A stretch of DNA of 64,000 nt from Shimia sp. R9_2 (GTDB taxonomy: Bacteria > Pseudomonadota > Alphaproteobacteria > Rhodobacterales > Rhodobacteraceae), in contig NZ_JAGHRO010000001.1 in the NCBI RefSeq assembly GCF_017743735.1, forward strand, positions 496,001 to 560,000, in the 5' to 3' direction. Both the position numbers and the translations under genes were made by a program. Of the stretch, positions 16,920-26,204 are shown piece by piece; position 1 is the first letter of the stretch; every line of letters begins with the position of its first letter. Below the pieces are notes generated by a model. It was not told the DNA's origin, ran no database searches, and saw nothing but the letters and a program-made list of their open reading frames with translations.

Positions 16920-17948
16920 ATGGCTCTGCTGCGGTTCGCGGTTTTCCGGTTTCTAACCATGCTTGCGACACTTCTGGTGGTGTCGGTGTTGGTGTTTGTC
17001 ATCATCAACCTGCCGCCGGGGGACTATCTGTCCAATCAAATCAACGAGCTGCGCGCGACCGGGCAATCCAATGGGATCGCCAAGGCGGAGTTCCTTCGGC
17101 AGGAGTACTCACTCGATCAACCTTTGTGGAAGCAATATCTGATCTGGGCCGGGTTCATGCAGGGGCCGCATGGTTTTGCGGGGCTTTTGCAGGGCGAGTT
17201 TGGCTGGTCCTTTGAGTTCGACAAGCCGGTGGCTGATCTGGTCGGCGGTGCGCTTTGGATGACGGTGCTGGTCAATCTGGCTGCGGTGCTTTTCATCTAT
17301 GCTGTGGCGCTGCCGCTTGGCGTTCTGGCTGCGGCGAAATCCAAAACCTGGATTGACTATACCTCTGCGTTCATTGGCTATCTTGGTCTCGCGACGCCGA
17401 ACTTCTTGCTGGCGCTGATCCTGTTTTATTACGGCAACCGCTATCTCAACCTGCCGATTGGTGGGTTGATGGATCCGCAGTTCGAAGGTGAACCGATGAG
17501 CTTTGAGAAGATGAAGTCGGTTCTGGTCCACTTGATCATTCCAACCTTTGTGATTGGCACGTCAGGCGCGGCGGCGATGATGCAGCGGTTGCGAGCGAAC
17601 CTGCTTGATGAACTAGGTAAACCCTATGTGGAAACAGCGCGGGCCAAAGGTATGAGCGAGCCGCGTATGCTCACCAAATATCCCCTTCGCGTGGCTTTTA
17701 ACCCATTTGTGGCCGACATCGGCACGCTTTTGCCTTCACTGGTCTCTGGTTCGGTTCTGGTGTCTGTGGTTTTGGGGTTGCAAACCATCGGGCCGCTGCT
17801 GCTGTCAGCGCTTAAGTCGCAGGATCTGTTCCTGTCCGCTTTTGTGTTGATGTTTGTGGCGCTTCTTACGCTGATTGGCACGCTGGTGTCCGATCTCTTG
17901 CTCGCGCTGCTTGATCCGCGCATTCGATTTGGAGGGCGGGAGCGATGA
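16920..17948 (+). CDS. ABC importer permease, DppB/YejB type
   Basis: A 342-residue permease with an N-terminal helix (residues 9-30), a periplasmic loop and five C-terminal helices. The EAA-like cytoplasmic loop reads YVETARAKGMSEPRMLTKYPLRVAFNP, typical of the first permease of dipeptide/oligopeptide importers. The ribosome binding site is GGAGCAAGGA just before the ATG, 9 nt after the binding-protein stop. It pairs with the downstream permease, whose start overlaps its stop (ATGA). Confidence 0.88.
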   Translation: MALLRFAVFRFLTMLATLLVVSVLVFVIINLPPGDYLSNQINELRATGQSNGIAKAEFLRQEYSLDQPLWKQYLIWAGFMQGPHGFAGLLQGEFGWSFEFDKPVADLVGGALWMTVLVNLAAVLFIYAVALPLGVLAAAKSKTWIDYTSAFIGYLGLATPNFLLALILFYYGNRYLNLPIGGLMDPQFEGEPMSFEKMKSVLVHLIIPTFVIGTSGAAAMMQRLRANLLDELGKPYVETARAKGMSEPRMLTKYPLRVAFNPFVADIGTLLPSLVSGSVLVSVVLGLQTIGPLLLSALKSQDLFLSAFVLMFVALLTLIGTLVSDLLLALLDPRIRFGGRER

Positions 17949-19096
17949 GCATTCAGCCAGACGGGCGTTTTGTCGATCAGGCCCCTTATAATCCCGAAGC
18001 AGCGGCAGAGGCGCGTAGCGCCGAGTTGGATATGTCCAACGCGCGGTTGCTGTGGTTGCGCTTTAAGCAACATAAGCTTGGCTTGATCTCAGCCATTTTT
18101 CTGCTCCTTGCCTATCTGTCGCTGCCTTTTGCTGGCTTCATTGCGCCTTATGGGCCCAACGAGCGTTTGGAAGATTACATCTACGCCCCGCCGCAGCGGA
18201 TGCATTTCATTCATGACGGCCGCTTCATAGGCCCGCATGTTTATCCGACCACGGCGGAAATGGATCTGGAGAGCTTTAGTTGGAAATACGTGCCGGATAC
18301 CGACACACCAATGATGCTTGAGTTCTTCTGCGAAGGGGCTGACTACAAGCTCGCGGGGTTCATTCCGGCGAACACGCATTTTTTCTGCGCTCCTGAGGGA
18401 GCGACGCTGTTCCTCTTTGGTGCGGATCGATTGGGGCGCGATGTGTTTTCACGCATCCTTTATGGCGCGCAGCTTTCCCTGACTGTCGGGCTTGTGGGCA
18501 TCACTGTTTCCTTTGTGATCGGGATCATTCTGGGTTCGATCGCTGGCTATTTTGGCGGCTTTCTGGATTGGTTCATCAACCGAGTGATTGAAGTCTTGCG
18601 CAGCCTGCCAGAGCTGCCCCTGTGGCTCGCGCTGTCGGCGGCTGTGCCTTCTCACTGGGGGCCCGTGGCGGTGTTTTTCATCATCTCGATCATCCTTGGT
18701 ATTCTCGACTGGCCGGGGTTGGCCCGTGCGGTGCGCTCCAAATTCCTGAGTTTGCGCGAAGAAGAATTTGTGAAAGCCGCTGAGATGATGGGGGCGAAGC
18801 CAAGCCGGGTGATCAAAAAACACCTTTTGCCCAACTTCCTCAGCCATCTGATCGCCAGCGCGACGCTCTCGATCCCGGCGATGATTTTGGGGGAAACGGC
18901 GCTGAGCTTCTTGGGGTTGGGGTTGCGCGCGCCAGCGGTGAGTTGGGGCGTCATGCTGAACGATGCGCAGAACCTTGCGTCGATTGAGATCTATCCCTGG
19001 ACGGCGATTCCGATGCTGCCGATCGTGATTGTGGTTTTGGCGTTCAACTTCTTTGGTGACGGTTTGCGGGACGCGATGGATCCGAACCGAAGCTAA
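17945..19096 (+). CDS. ABC importer permease, DppC/YejE type
   Basis: A 383-residue permease, the second of the pair. It is longer than DppC (about 300 aa) because of an extended periplasmic segment between helix 1 and helix 2 (residues about 75-150, containing PPQRMHFIHDGRFIGPHVYP), as in larger-substrate importers. The EAA loop is EEFVKAAEMMGAKPSRVIKKHLLPN. It is the last gene of the importer operon and is followed at once by a hairpin terminator. Confidence 0.88.
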   Translation: MSIQPDGRFVDQAPYNPEAAAEARSAELDMSNARLLWLRFKQHKLGLISAIFLLLAYLSLPFAGFIAPYGPNERLEDYIYAPPQRMHFIHDGRFIGPHVYPTTAEMDLESFSWKYVPDTDTPMMLEFFCEGADYKLAGFIPANTHFFCAPEGATLFLFGADRLGRDVFSRILYGAQLSLTVGLVGITVSFVIGIILGSIAGYFGGFLDWFINRVIEVLRSLPELPLWLALSAAVPSHWGPVAVFFIISIILGILDWPGLARAVRSKFLSLREEEFVKAAEMMGAKPSRVIKKHLLPNFLSHLIASATLSIPAMILGETALSFLGLGLRAPAVSWGVMLNDAQNLASIEIYPWTAIPMLPIVIVVLAFNFFGDGLRDAMDPNRS

Positions 19097-19134
19097 CACT
19101 GAAAGAGGGTGGTTTGGACCACCCTCAGTGTTTT
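19096..19134 (+). terminator. Intrinsic terminator of the ABC importer operon
   Basis: The inverted repeat ACACTGA...AGGGTGGT / ACCACCCT...CAGTGT has a TTGG loop and is followed by TTTTGG. The stem begins at the stop codon of the last permease gene. It could also limit read-through into the convergent J-domain gene. Confidence 0.7.
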
Positions 19135-19153
19135 GGACTAGGTCGCAACAGCT

Positions 19154-19618
19154 TTAATGGCAGACGGAAAAGAGTGGTCGCCGGGCGGCTGCACTCAGCT
19201 TGCGGCGGGTTTCTTCAAAGAGAGAAGAGGCTGCATTCACCAGAGTCTGCTCTTCGCTATTCCATTTGGTCTCAGGTTCTTGTGGCGCTTCCGCTTCGGG
19301 TTGCGGCTCTTCCGCCTTTTCACGTTTGGTATTGGTTTGCGCGCGTGATTTGGACTTGGCTGAACGACGTGCCTTTTCTTTCTTTTTGCCCGTTTCTTGG
19401 GGCATCTCTTCCGCTTCAATCTTTGCGCGGTGATAGGCTAGCGCGTCGAAGGCTGCGTTGATGTCAGCCATGCGTTGGCTGGCTTCTTCAGGGTCGTCTT
19501 TGGCGAGGTCCGGATGGTAGCGCCTGACAAGTTTGCGCCATGCGGAACGCATCTCCTTGTCAGAGACATCCGGAGTCACTTCCAACAGCTCATACGCGTG
19601 CTCAATCTCAGGCGACAT
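19154..19618 (-). CDS. J-domain (DnaJ-like) protein
   Basis: A 154-residue protein with an N-terminal J domain (residues about 5-60): YELLEVTPDVSDKEMRSAWRKLVRRYHPDLAKDD, including the essential HPD tripeptide that stimulates DnaK-type ATPases. It has no Gly/Phe-rich or zinc-finger region, so it is a J-domain-only co-chaperone. The second half is highly charged, with Lys/Arg clusters (about 75-100) and then Glu/Pro-rich sequence, and is likely disordered. The ATG at 19618 is chosen for its ribosome binding site (AGGGGGTGG). The client is unknown. Confidence 0.8.
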   Translation of the reverse strand: MSPEIEHAYELLEVTPDVSDKEMRSAWRKLVRRYHPDLAKDDPEEASQRMADINAAFDALAYHRAKIEAEEMPQETGKKKEKARRSAKSKSRAQTNTKREKAEEPQPEAEAPQEPETKWNSEEQTLVNAASSLFEETRRKLSAAARRPLFSVCH

Positions 19619-19747
19619 TCCACCCCCTTCGCGGACCGATCCCATGGTCCGCAACAAATCCCACCATTTTGCTAGCGCATTTACCCTTTGTTTAAAAGCG
19701 CAGACGGGGCAAATGGTTAATCTTGGGGTGCTGGCTCATGGGCGCTA

Positions 19748-22222
19748 TCAGCGGTCATCCCCGCCGCTAGAGGCCTCTTCCAGCGCATCCTCGTCAATGG
19801 CTGCTTCGACTGCGCCCACAACGGCGTCGCGTTGTTTGGGGCTCAACTCTTCGCCTTTGTCATCATCGGCAATCCGCACGGTGACTTCGCGGTGGGCAAA
19901 TTTGATGCCTTCGCGCGCAAAGAGCTCGCGGATTTCCTGATAGACCTTTTTGCGCACCAGCCATTGATCACCCGGTTTGGTCATGAATTTCACACGAATG
20001 ATCATAGCGCTGTCCTGCATCTCGATCACGCCTTGTGATTTCAGCGGCTGGATGAAGTTGTGGCCGATCACCGGATCATCGAGCAATTCGACGCCGAGTT
20101 TTTTGACCAGTTTGCGCACCCGCTCCACGTCGGTGTCGTAGGTGACACGCAGCTTGAGTTTCATGATCACCCAATCGCGGGAGTAGTTGGTCAGATACTG
20201 GATTTCGCCAAAGGGAATGGTGTGCAGCGGCCCCAAGTGGTGACGCAGTTGGAAAGACCGGACAGAGATCTTTTCCACCGTCCCTTTGACAGAACCAATG
20301 TCGATGTATTCGCCTTTGCGGAAGGCATCATCAAACAGGAAGAAGGCGCCGGAAAAGATATCCCGCACCAAGGATTGGGCGCCAAAGCCCACGGCAAGGC
20401 CGATAACACCGGCACCGGCGAAGAGCGGGCTGACGTTCACTCCCATTTCCAAGAGTGCGATCAGAACGATGGAGACCACAATGATCACCAGAATGAAGCT
20501 GCGGAAAAGCGGCAGCAGCGTTGCGAGGCGACTGGCACCCGTTGCGCCCCCCTCATCACCGGGCGTTGCGCTTACAGCATCGCCGCCCTCATCCTTGATT
20601 TTTGTGTCCACCCAGATGCGGAAGGCATGAAAAACGATGTAGCCAATGAAACAGATCACAGCCACATCCAGTGTCTGATCAAAGATATTGGTCTGGACCA
20701 TCATCTCTTCGGCGCCAAAAATATTAACCGCAGCATACAGGCCGGAAACAAGTGCCAATATCCCCGCAATCCGGCGCGCGAGATCCTCAAAGGTGTGAAT
20801 GCTGCTCGATTGCATGCGTTCCTGAAACGCACGCAGTTCGGCATCGTCATCCTCGCTTTCCATGATGTCGCCGTCCAGAACCGGACTGGACACCGTCTCC
20901 GTTGCAATGCCGTCAATGGTCTCCTGTGCAGCTTCGGCGGCCAAGCGGGCGGCTTCCTGTTCTGCCTCAGCACGTTCCGCCGCTTCATTGGCCGCGCGGA
21001 CTTTGCGGGCACGGTCAAAGTAGCGCTCGATGATAAAATTGAAGGTTGCATAGACCACAATTGTGGCTGCGAAAATCATATAGGCACCGGCGATTGGCGG
21101 AATCGACAGCTCATTGCCCAGCACAATGTCAAAGGCCTGTTCGGTGAAGCCATAGATAACGTAGAGCAGGAAAACAGGTGCCCAGAGTGTGCTGATCAGC
21201 CGGATGGGCAGGCTTGCTTCAGGCAGGGCTTTGCCGTTGCGAATGGCGTTGGAAATGGCCTCGCGGTTCACCACCACCATCGCGAGGTTGCCAATGGCAA
21301 AGACGCTTAGCAAAACAAGCGTCATGGCTGCAAAGACATCGTAGTTCAGGCCAAGCTGCTTCAACCATTCCCCAAAAACTGCGGTACAGATGTTGAGAGC
21401 GCCCAGCGTAAACATCCAGCGGTGCAGGCGTTTTGCATCGCGCGTGGAAAAGCTGGGGATACGATACTGGTCCAGATAGGGCGAGAGGATCATGCGCCAG
21501 ATCAGCGCGACAATACGGCTGAGGGCGTAGGCCACAAAGATCGAGATCAGCGTGAAGCGGATGGCACTGTCTTCTTCACCACCGATGACCGCTGTGATGA
21601 TGAAGCCGAGAATGGCGGCCACAACCATGGAAAACGCCACGCCAATCACCCCGCCGACAAAGCGCACCACGAGGAACGGCAACTTTTCGGAATAGCCTTG
21701 CGGTGCTTTTTGCACCATTGGCATCACAAAGCGGGCCGCGATTTTTGGGCCGTAGATTCTGCGCTCCGCAAGGGCGCCGAGCAGCAGGAAAACCAGTGAC
21801 CACAAAAGGGTTCTGACGAAGGCCATGATGGTGCCATCAGGGCTGGAGGCGCGCAGGATGAAGCGAACTTCGTTGATGGCCGCAGGCAGGGCCTGCAAGC
21901 GCTTGAAAAAGATGCTCCGCACTTCATCGACTTCTGACTGCGCGCGCATGATGAGGGTGGCACCGTCAGTGGAGGTGTCGGAAGCTTGCGCGGAGCTGCT
22001 GGAGGCGGCACTTGCGCCGACAGTTTGCGTTGATCCGTCCGGCTGCAGGATGATGACTTGCATGCCGGTGTTCGCGGCTTCTTGCAAAAGTTGGCTCATG
22101 GCTGCGTTTTCTTCGGGCGCGGCGCTTTGAGCGGTGTTCGGCAAAAGAGAGGTCGCTTGAGCTGATGCCATCAATGGCATCAGCAAAATGATGAAGATCA
22201 TTGCAAACAATTGGCGCAACAT
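19748..22222 (-). CDS. Large MscS-family mechanosensitive channel
   Basis: About 824 residues with a signal peptide (MLRQLFAMIFIILLMPLMASAQA), a periplasmic N-terminal domain, several additional membrane helices, a cytosolic charged segment (RAANEAAERAEAEQEAARLAAEAA) and a C-terminal MscS core. The pore-lining helix is in GAGVIGLAVGFGAQSLVRDIFSG and the beta domain contains GEYIDIGSVKGTVEKISVRSFQLR. Such channels release solutes on hypo-osmotic shock; the extra domains are typical of the larger MscK/YbdG-like forms. The ATG at 22222 starts the signal peptide; a longer open frame upstream has no signal-like start. Confidence 0.85.
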   Translation of the reverse strand: MLRQLFAMIFIILLMPLMASAQATSLLPNTAQSAAPEENAAMSQLLQEAANTGMQVIILQPDGSTQTVGASAASSSSAQASDTSTDGATLIMRAQSEVDEVRSIFFKRLQALPAAINEVRFILRASSPDGTIMAFVRTLLWSLVFLLLGALAERRIYGPKIAARFVMPMVQKAPQGYSEKLPFLVVRFVGGVIGVAFSMVVAAILGFIITAVIGGEEDSAIRFTLISIFVAYALSRIVALIWRMILSPYLDQYRIPSFSTRDAKRLHRWMFTLGALNICTAVFGEWLKQLGLNYDVFAAMTLVLLSVFAIGNLAMVVVNREAISNAIRNGKALPEASLPIRLISTLWAPVFLLYVIYGFTEQAFDIVLGNELSIPPIAGAYMIFAATIVVYATFNFIIERYFDRARKVRAANEAAERAEAEQEAARLAAEAAQETIDGIATETVSSPVLDGDIMESEDDDAELRAFQERMQSSSIHTFEDLARRIAGILALVSGLYAAVNIFGAEEMMVQTNIFDQTLDVAVICFIGYIVFHAFRIWVDTKIKDEGGDAVSATPGDEGGATGASRLATLLPLFRSFILVIIVVSIVLIALLEMGVNVSPLFAGAGVIGLAVGFGAQSLVRDIFSGAFFLFDDAFRKGEYIDIGSVKGTVEKISVRSFQLRHHLGPLHTIPFGEIQYLTNYSRDWVIMKLKLRVTYDTDVERVRKLVKKLGVELLDDPVIGHNFIQPLKSQGVIEMQDSAMIIRVKFMTKPGDQWLVRKKVYQEIRELFAREGIKFAHREVTVRIADDDKGEELSPKQRDAVVGAVEAAIDEDALEEASSGGDDR

Positions 22223-22379
22223 GGCGAATAAGCCTCTCAAATCAGTCTTCTTTTGGTCTAACCTTTGAGGCGGCGTCACGCAAATGAGATCATCTCACGT
22301 GTGCGGGTGTGGGCGAAACCACGCAGCCAGCGCGTTTTGGCGTGACAAGGGGTTGCAAACAGTTTAGCGGCTGAAACCA

Positions 22380-23696
22380 ATGATAAAAGGTGCAGGCGAG
22401 CGGAAGGACCGGTTACAGGTGACCCTCAATACATCAGAGAAAATCGCTGTTTTGGGCTTGGGCTATGTGGGCTTGCCTTTGGCTCTGGGCCTTGCACGCG
22501 CCGGATTTGAGGTGGTTGGCTTTGACACCAATGCCAAGCTGATTGAAGGGCTAACTTCCGGGCGCGATCCAAACGGCGAGGTGGCGGTTGAGTCACTGGC
22601 GCAGACCACTGCGGTTTTCAGTGATGCCCCAGATGCGCTGAAAGGCTGCTCGGCCTTTATCCTCTCAGTGCCGACGCCGATCACGGATGCAAAGGCACCT
22701 GACCTTGGCCCGGTACTGGGCGCTTGCGCGACCATCGCGCCGTATTTGACTGCGAATGCCTTGGTCGTTTTGGAAAGCACCGTGTACCCCGGCGTGACCG
22801 AAGAAGTTTGTGGCCCTGCGCTGGCGCAGGCCAGCGGGCTAGCGGCAGGCCGCGAGATCAAGCTTGCCTATTCGCCGGAACGTGTGAATCCGGGAGACGC
22901 CGAGCACACGCTGGAAAATGTGGTCAAAGTGGTGGCGGCGCAGGATGCGGAAACGCTTGCCCGCGTAGAGGCGATCTATGGGCCTGTGATTAAGGCTGGT
23001 CTGCACAAAGCCAGCTCGATCAAGACGGCAGAGGCTGCAAAGGTCATCGAGAACACGCAGCGCGATCTGAACATCGCTCTGGTGAACGAATTTTCGCTGA
23101 TCTTTTCCCGTATGGGATTGGACACTCTGGAAGTTCTGGAAGCTGCCGGCACCAAATGGAACTTCCTGCCATTCAAACCGGGTCTTGTGGGAGGACACTG
23201 TATCGGTGTCGATCCTTACTATCTGACTTTCCGAGCGGAGCAATTGGGCTATCACCCCGAGGTCATCTTGGCCGGGCGTCGGATCAATGATCACATGGGG
23301 CGTCATGTGGCGCAGGAGATGATCAAGGGTATGCTTGCCAAAGGCACCAACCCCTCGGGCGCACGTGTTTTGGTGATGGGGCTTGCATTTAAAGAGAACT
23401 GTGCCGACACGCGCAACACTCGCGTGGCCGATATTGTGGACGAGCTGAAAAGCTACAGCGTAGGCGTTGATGTCTGGGATCCCTGGGTCGATCCGGAGGC
23501 TGTAAGCGCCGAATATGGCATCACACCCATTCAAAAGGCTGAAAACGGCGTCTATGACGGAGTTGTCGTGGCCGTTGCGCATCGCCAATTTGTAGAGATG
23601 GGTGCTGCTGCAATAAGAGACCTCGGAAAGCCTGAGGCATTGCTCTACGATATCAAAGGCGTATTGCCCAAATCCGAGTCGGATTTGCGGTTGTAA
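22380..23696 (+). CDS. Nucleotide-sugar 6-dehydrogenase (UDP-HexNAc type, TviB/CapL-like)
   Basis: A 438-residue UDP-glucose/GDP-mannose dehydrogenase family protein. It has the NAD-binding GLGYVGLPLALGLARAGFEVVGFD at about residues 22-45 and the catalytic region VGGHCIGVDPYYLTFRAEQLGY. The GHCIGVDPYYL form is characteristic of enzymes acting on UDP-N-acetylhexosamines (TviB, WbpA, WecC) rather than UDP-glucose. The product would be a UDP-aminosugar uronate for the glycosyltransferases that follow. It is the first gene of the glycan operon. ATG 22380 is used; GTG 22419, with AGGA about 10 nt upstream, is also plausible. Confidence 0.85.
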   Translation: MIKGAGERKDRLQVTLNTSEKIAVLGLGYVGLPLALGLARAGFEVVGFDTNAKLIEGLTSGRDPNGEVAVESLAQTTAVFSDAPDALKGCSAFILSVPTPITDAKAPDLGPVLGACATIAPYLTANALVVLESTVYPGVTEEVCGPALAQASGLAAGREIKLAYSPERVNPGDAEHTLENVVKVVAAQDAETLARVEAIYGPVIKAGLHKASSIKTAEAAKVIENTQRDLNIALVNEFSLIFSRMGLDTLEVLEAAGTKWNFLPFKPGLVGGHCIGVDPYYLTFRAEQLGYHPEVILAGRRINDHMGRHVAQEMIKGMLAKGTNPSGARVLVMGLAFKENCADTRNTRVADIVDELKSYSVGVDVWDPWVDPEAVSAEYGITPIQKAENGVYDGVVVAVAHRQFVEMGAAAIRDLGKPEALLYDIKGVLPKSESDLRL

Positions 23697-23702
23697 CGAA
23701 GG

Positions 23703-24956
23703 GTGAGGCACGATTTGTCAGAAGCGCATTCGATGAAAGGCAACTTGGCGGCCAATGCGTCTCCGCGTGTGCTGCTGTATAGCCACGACACTTACGGGCT
23801 GGGCCACTTGCGCCGCTCGCGTGCCCTCGCGACCGCGATAACGCAGGCGGACAGCCGTATCTCTGCGCTTATCCTGACCGGATCTCCTGTGGCAGGGCGA
23901 TTTTCCTTTCCCGACAATGTGGACCATATCCGCCTGCCCGGTGTGACCAAAACACTGGATGGGAACTACGAAAGCGAGCGCCTGGGTCTTCATATCGACG
24001 AAACCACTGCGCTCCGCGCCGGATTGATCAAGGCAACTGTCGAACACTTCGATCCAGATGTGCTGATTGTGGACAAAGAGCCGACCGGCTTTCGCGGTGA
24101 GCTGTTGCCCGCACTGGAATGGTTGAAGCTGAAGCGCAAGGCGCATTTGATCCTTGGTCTGCGGGATGTGCTGGACGAGCCCAATGTGCTTGCGGCCGAA
24201 TGGGCGCGTAAAGGTGCCGTTGAGGCAGCGGAGCGATACTATGATGAGACTTGGGTTTACGGCCTACGCTCGATTTATGATCCGACAGCGGGCTTGGAGC
24301 TGACCCAAGAGTTTCGCGATAAAATGACCTTCACGGGTTATCTTCAGCGAGAAGCTTTTAGCGACGATGAACCCCCGTCTGAACCGTATATCCTCGTCAC
24401 CCCCGGTGGCGGCGGTGATGGCGCTGGCATGGTGGACCTGGTGCTGTGCGCCTATGAGGCGGATCCGGATCTCTCCCCACGCGCGCTGTTGGTTTACGGG
24501 CCGTTTCTGTCCGGCGAAGTGCGCGCAGACTTTGAGGCGCGCGTGGCCAAACTGAATGGGCGCGTGCATGCGGTCGGCTTTGACAGTCGCATGGAAACCT
24601 TGATGCAAGGCGCGCAGGGCATCGTGTCGATGGGGGGGTATAACACTTTTTGCGAAGTGCTCTCCTTTGACAAACCTGTGGTGATTGTCCCGCGCACCCG
24701 CCCGCGTATGGAGCAACATATCCGCGCGAGCCGCGCCGAAAGCCTCGGCTTGGTGCGCATGCTGGACGAACGTCGTGATGGTTTCACGCCCGAAGCGATG
24801 ATCGCCGCCATTCGCGGCATTCCGCATCAACCGAAGCCGAGCGGTGCCTTTGTACCGGGGCTTTTGGACGGGCTGGATGTGGTGTCTGAGCGCACGCTCG
24901 CCATGCTGGGCATCTCCCAGCCGAATACCCAGCCGCAGACACAAGGCGTCGCATGA
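23703..24956 (+). CDS. MurG-like glycosyltransferase (GT28-type fold)
   Basis: About 417 residues. The N-terminal segment VLLYSHDTYGLGHLRRSRALA has the G-x-G-H-x-x-R acceptor-site loop of MurG/GT28-like proteins. The C-terminal half has ILVTPGGGGDGAGM and the donor-site stretch GIVSMGGYNTFCEVLSFDKPVVIVPR, matching the GGxNT-x-x-E element. The acceptor and sugar are unknown. The start is uncertain: GTG 23703, TTG 23715 (GAGG upstream) and ATG 23733 are all possible. It is the second gene of the glycan operon and is related in design to the fifth-position glycosyltransferase at 27865. Confidence 0.75.
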   Translation: MRHDLSEAHSMKGNLAANASPRVLLYSHDTYGLGHLRRSRALATAITQADSRISALILTGSPVAGRFSFPDNVDHIRLPGVTKTLDGNYESERLGLHIDETTALRAGLIKATVEHFDPDVLIVDKEPTGFRGELLPALEWLKLKRKAHLILGLRDVLDEPNVLAAEWARKGAVEAAERYYDETWVYGLRSIYDPTAGLELTQEFRDKMTFTGYLQREAFSDDEPPSEPYILVTPGGGGDGAGMVDLVLCAYEADPDLSPRALLVYGPFLSGEVRADFEARVAKLNGRVHAVGFDSRMETLMQGAQGIVSMGGYNTFCEVLSFDKPVVIVPRTRPRMEQHIRASRAESLGLVRMLDERRDGFTPEAMIAAIRGIPHQPKPSGAFVPGLLDGLDVVSERTLAMLGISQPNTQPQTQGVA

Positions 24957-26200
24957 CTTCTCAAAGACCGAAGGTGGCGGTGGTGGTCAAAGGCTGGCCC
25001 CGCCTGTCAGAGACGTTTATCGCGCAGGAATTGGTGGCGCTGGAAGAAACCGGCTACGATATGGCGCTTTGGTCGCTGCGGTTTCCCACCGATAAGAAAC
25101 GCCATCCGCTGCATGATCGTTTGAAAGCGCCGGTGCATTATCTGCCGGAATACCTGCACCAAGAACCCCTGCGCGTGTTGCGCAGTGTTTTCGCAGGTAT
25201 GTCCAAGCCAGAGTTTTGGAAAGCTGCGGCTGTTTGGCTCAAAGATTTGCGGCGGGACATCACCCGCAACCGTGTGCGTCGCTTTGGGCAGGCCTGTGTC
25301 TTGGCGCGGGAATTGCCGAGCGACATTGATGTCCTCTATGCGCATTTCATGCACACGCCAGCCTCTGTCACGCGCTATGCCGCGATCATGCGAGATTTGC
25401 CTTGGTCGGTCTCAGCCCATGCCAAAGATATTTGGACCTCACCCGAATGGGAGAAACGGGAGAAGCTGCAGGCAGACACATTTGGCGCGGCCTTTCTGGC
25501 GACCTGCACAGGCGTGGGGGCGCGTCACCTCGCAGAGCTGGCAGATCGGGATGACCGCGTGGAATTGGTCTATCACGGATTAGATCTGACACGATTTCCA
25601 GAGCCCCCAACGCCTCGCGAACCTGATGGGACGGTACGCTTTCTTTCCGTGGGGCGGCTTGTGGAAAAGAAGGGTTTTGATCGTTTGATCGCAGCCCTCG
25701 CGTTACTGCCTAAAGATTTGAACTGGCGATGGGAGCATATCGGTGGAGGTGGATCCGGCGCGGTTTTGAAGGCGGAAGCGGAACGACTGGGTATCACGGA
25801 TCGCATTGTTTGGCGCGGCGCGTGTGACCAGCCCGAGGTGATTGCAGCCTTGCGTGTCTCAGATGTTTTTGTACTGCCAAGTCGCGTTGCTGAGGATGGG
25901 GATCGGGACGGCTTGCCCAATGTGCTGATGGAGGCCGCAAGCCAGAAGCTGTGCCTGCTTTCCACGCCGGTATCTGCCATACCGGAGTTCATCACCGATG
26001 GTGAGCATGGCGTGTTGAGCAGTGATGCTCCGGAGGCTCTGGCTGAGGCGATGGAGCAATTGGCCCGTAAACCGGCACTGCGCGCGCAGCTGGCCGAAGC
26101 GGCCTATGTGCGGCTGACAACGTATTTCTTGATGCAGCCGGGTATTGCGCAACTGGATGCGCGGTTGCAGGCTGCCGTGACGGCGGATCAGAGGGGGTAA
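24953..26200 (+). CDS. GT4-family glycosyltransferase, WcaL/colanic-acid type
   Basis: A 415-residue GT-B enzyme opening with VAVVVKGWPRLSETFIAQELVALEE, the PxLSETF motif of WcaL-like exopolysaccharide glycosyltransferases. The donor site has VGRLVEKKGFDRLIAALALL, and the C-terminal acidic element is SRVAEDGDRDGLPNVLMEAASQKL. Start and stop are coupled: ATGA overlap with the upstream glycosyltransferase and a 4-nt gap to the next gene. Confidence 0.85.
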   Translation: MTSQRPKVAVVVKGWPRLSETFIAQELVALEETGYDMALWSLRFPTDKKRHPLHDRLKAPVHYLPEYLHQEPLRVLRSVFAGMSKPEFWKAAAVWLKDLRRDITRNRVRRFGQACVLARELPSDIDVLYAHFMHTPASVTRYAAIMRDLPWSVSAHAKDIWTSPEWEKREKLQADTFGAAFLATCTGVGARHLAELADRDDRVELVYHGLDLTRFPEPPTPREPDGTVRFLSVGRLVEKKGFDRLIAALALLPKDLNWRWEHIGGGGSGAVLKAEAERLGITDRIVWRGACDQPEVIAALRVSDVFVLPSRVAEDGDRDGLPNVLMEAASQKLCLLSTPVSAIPEFITDGEHGVLSSDAPEALAEAMEQLARKPALRAQLAEAAYVRLTTYFLMQPGIAQLDARLQAAVTADQRG

Positions 26201-26204
26201 AGCG

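Noticed and set aside
20060-21310. 416-codon open frame on the plus strand
   Set aside because: It lies wholly antisense to the MscS-family gene, has no family motif and has the low-complexity His/Gln-rich composition of a GC-driven shadow frame.
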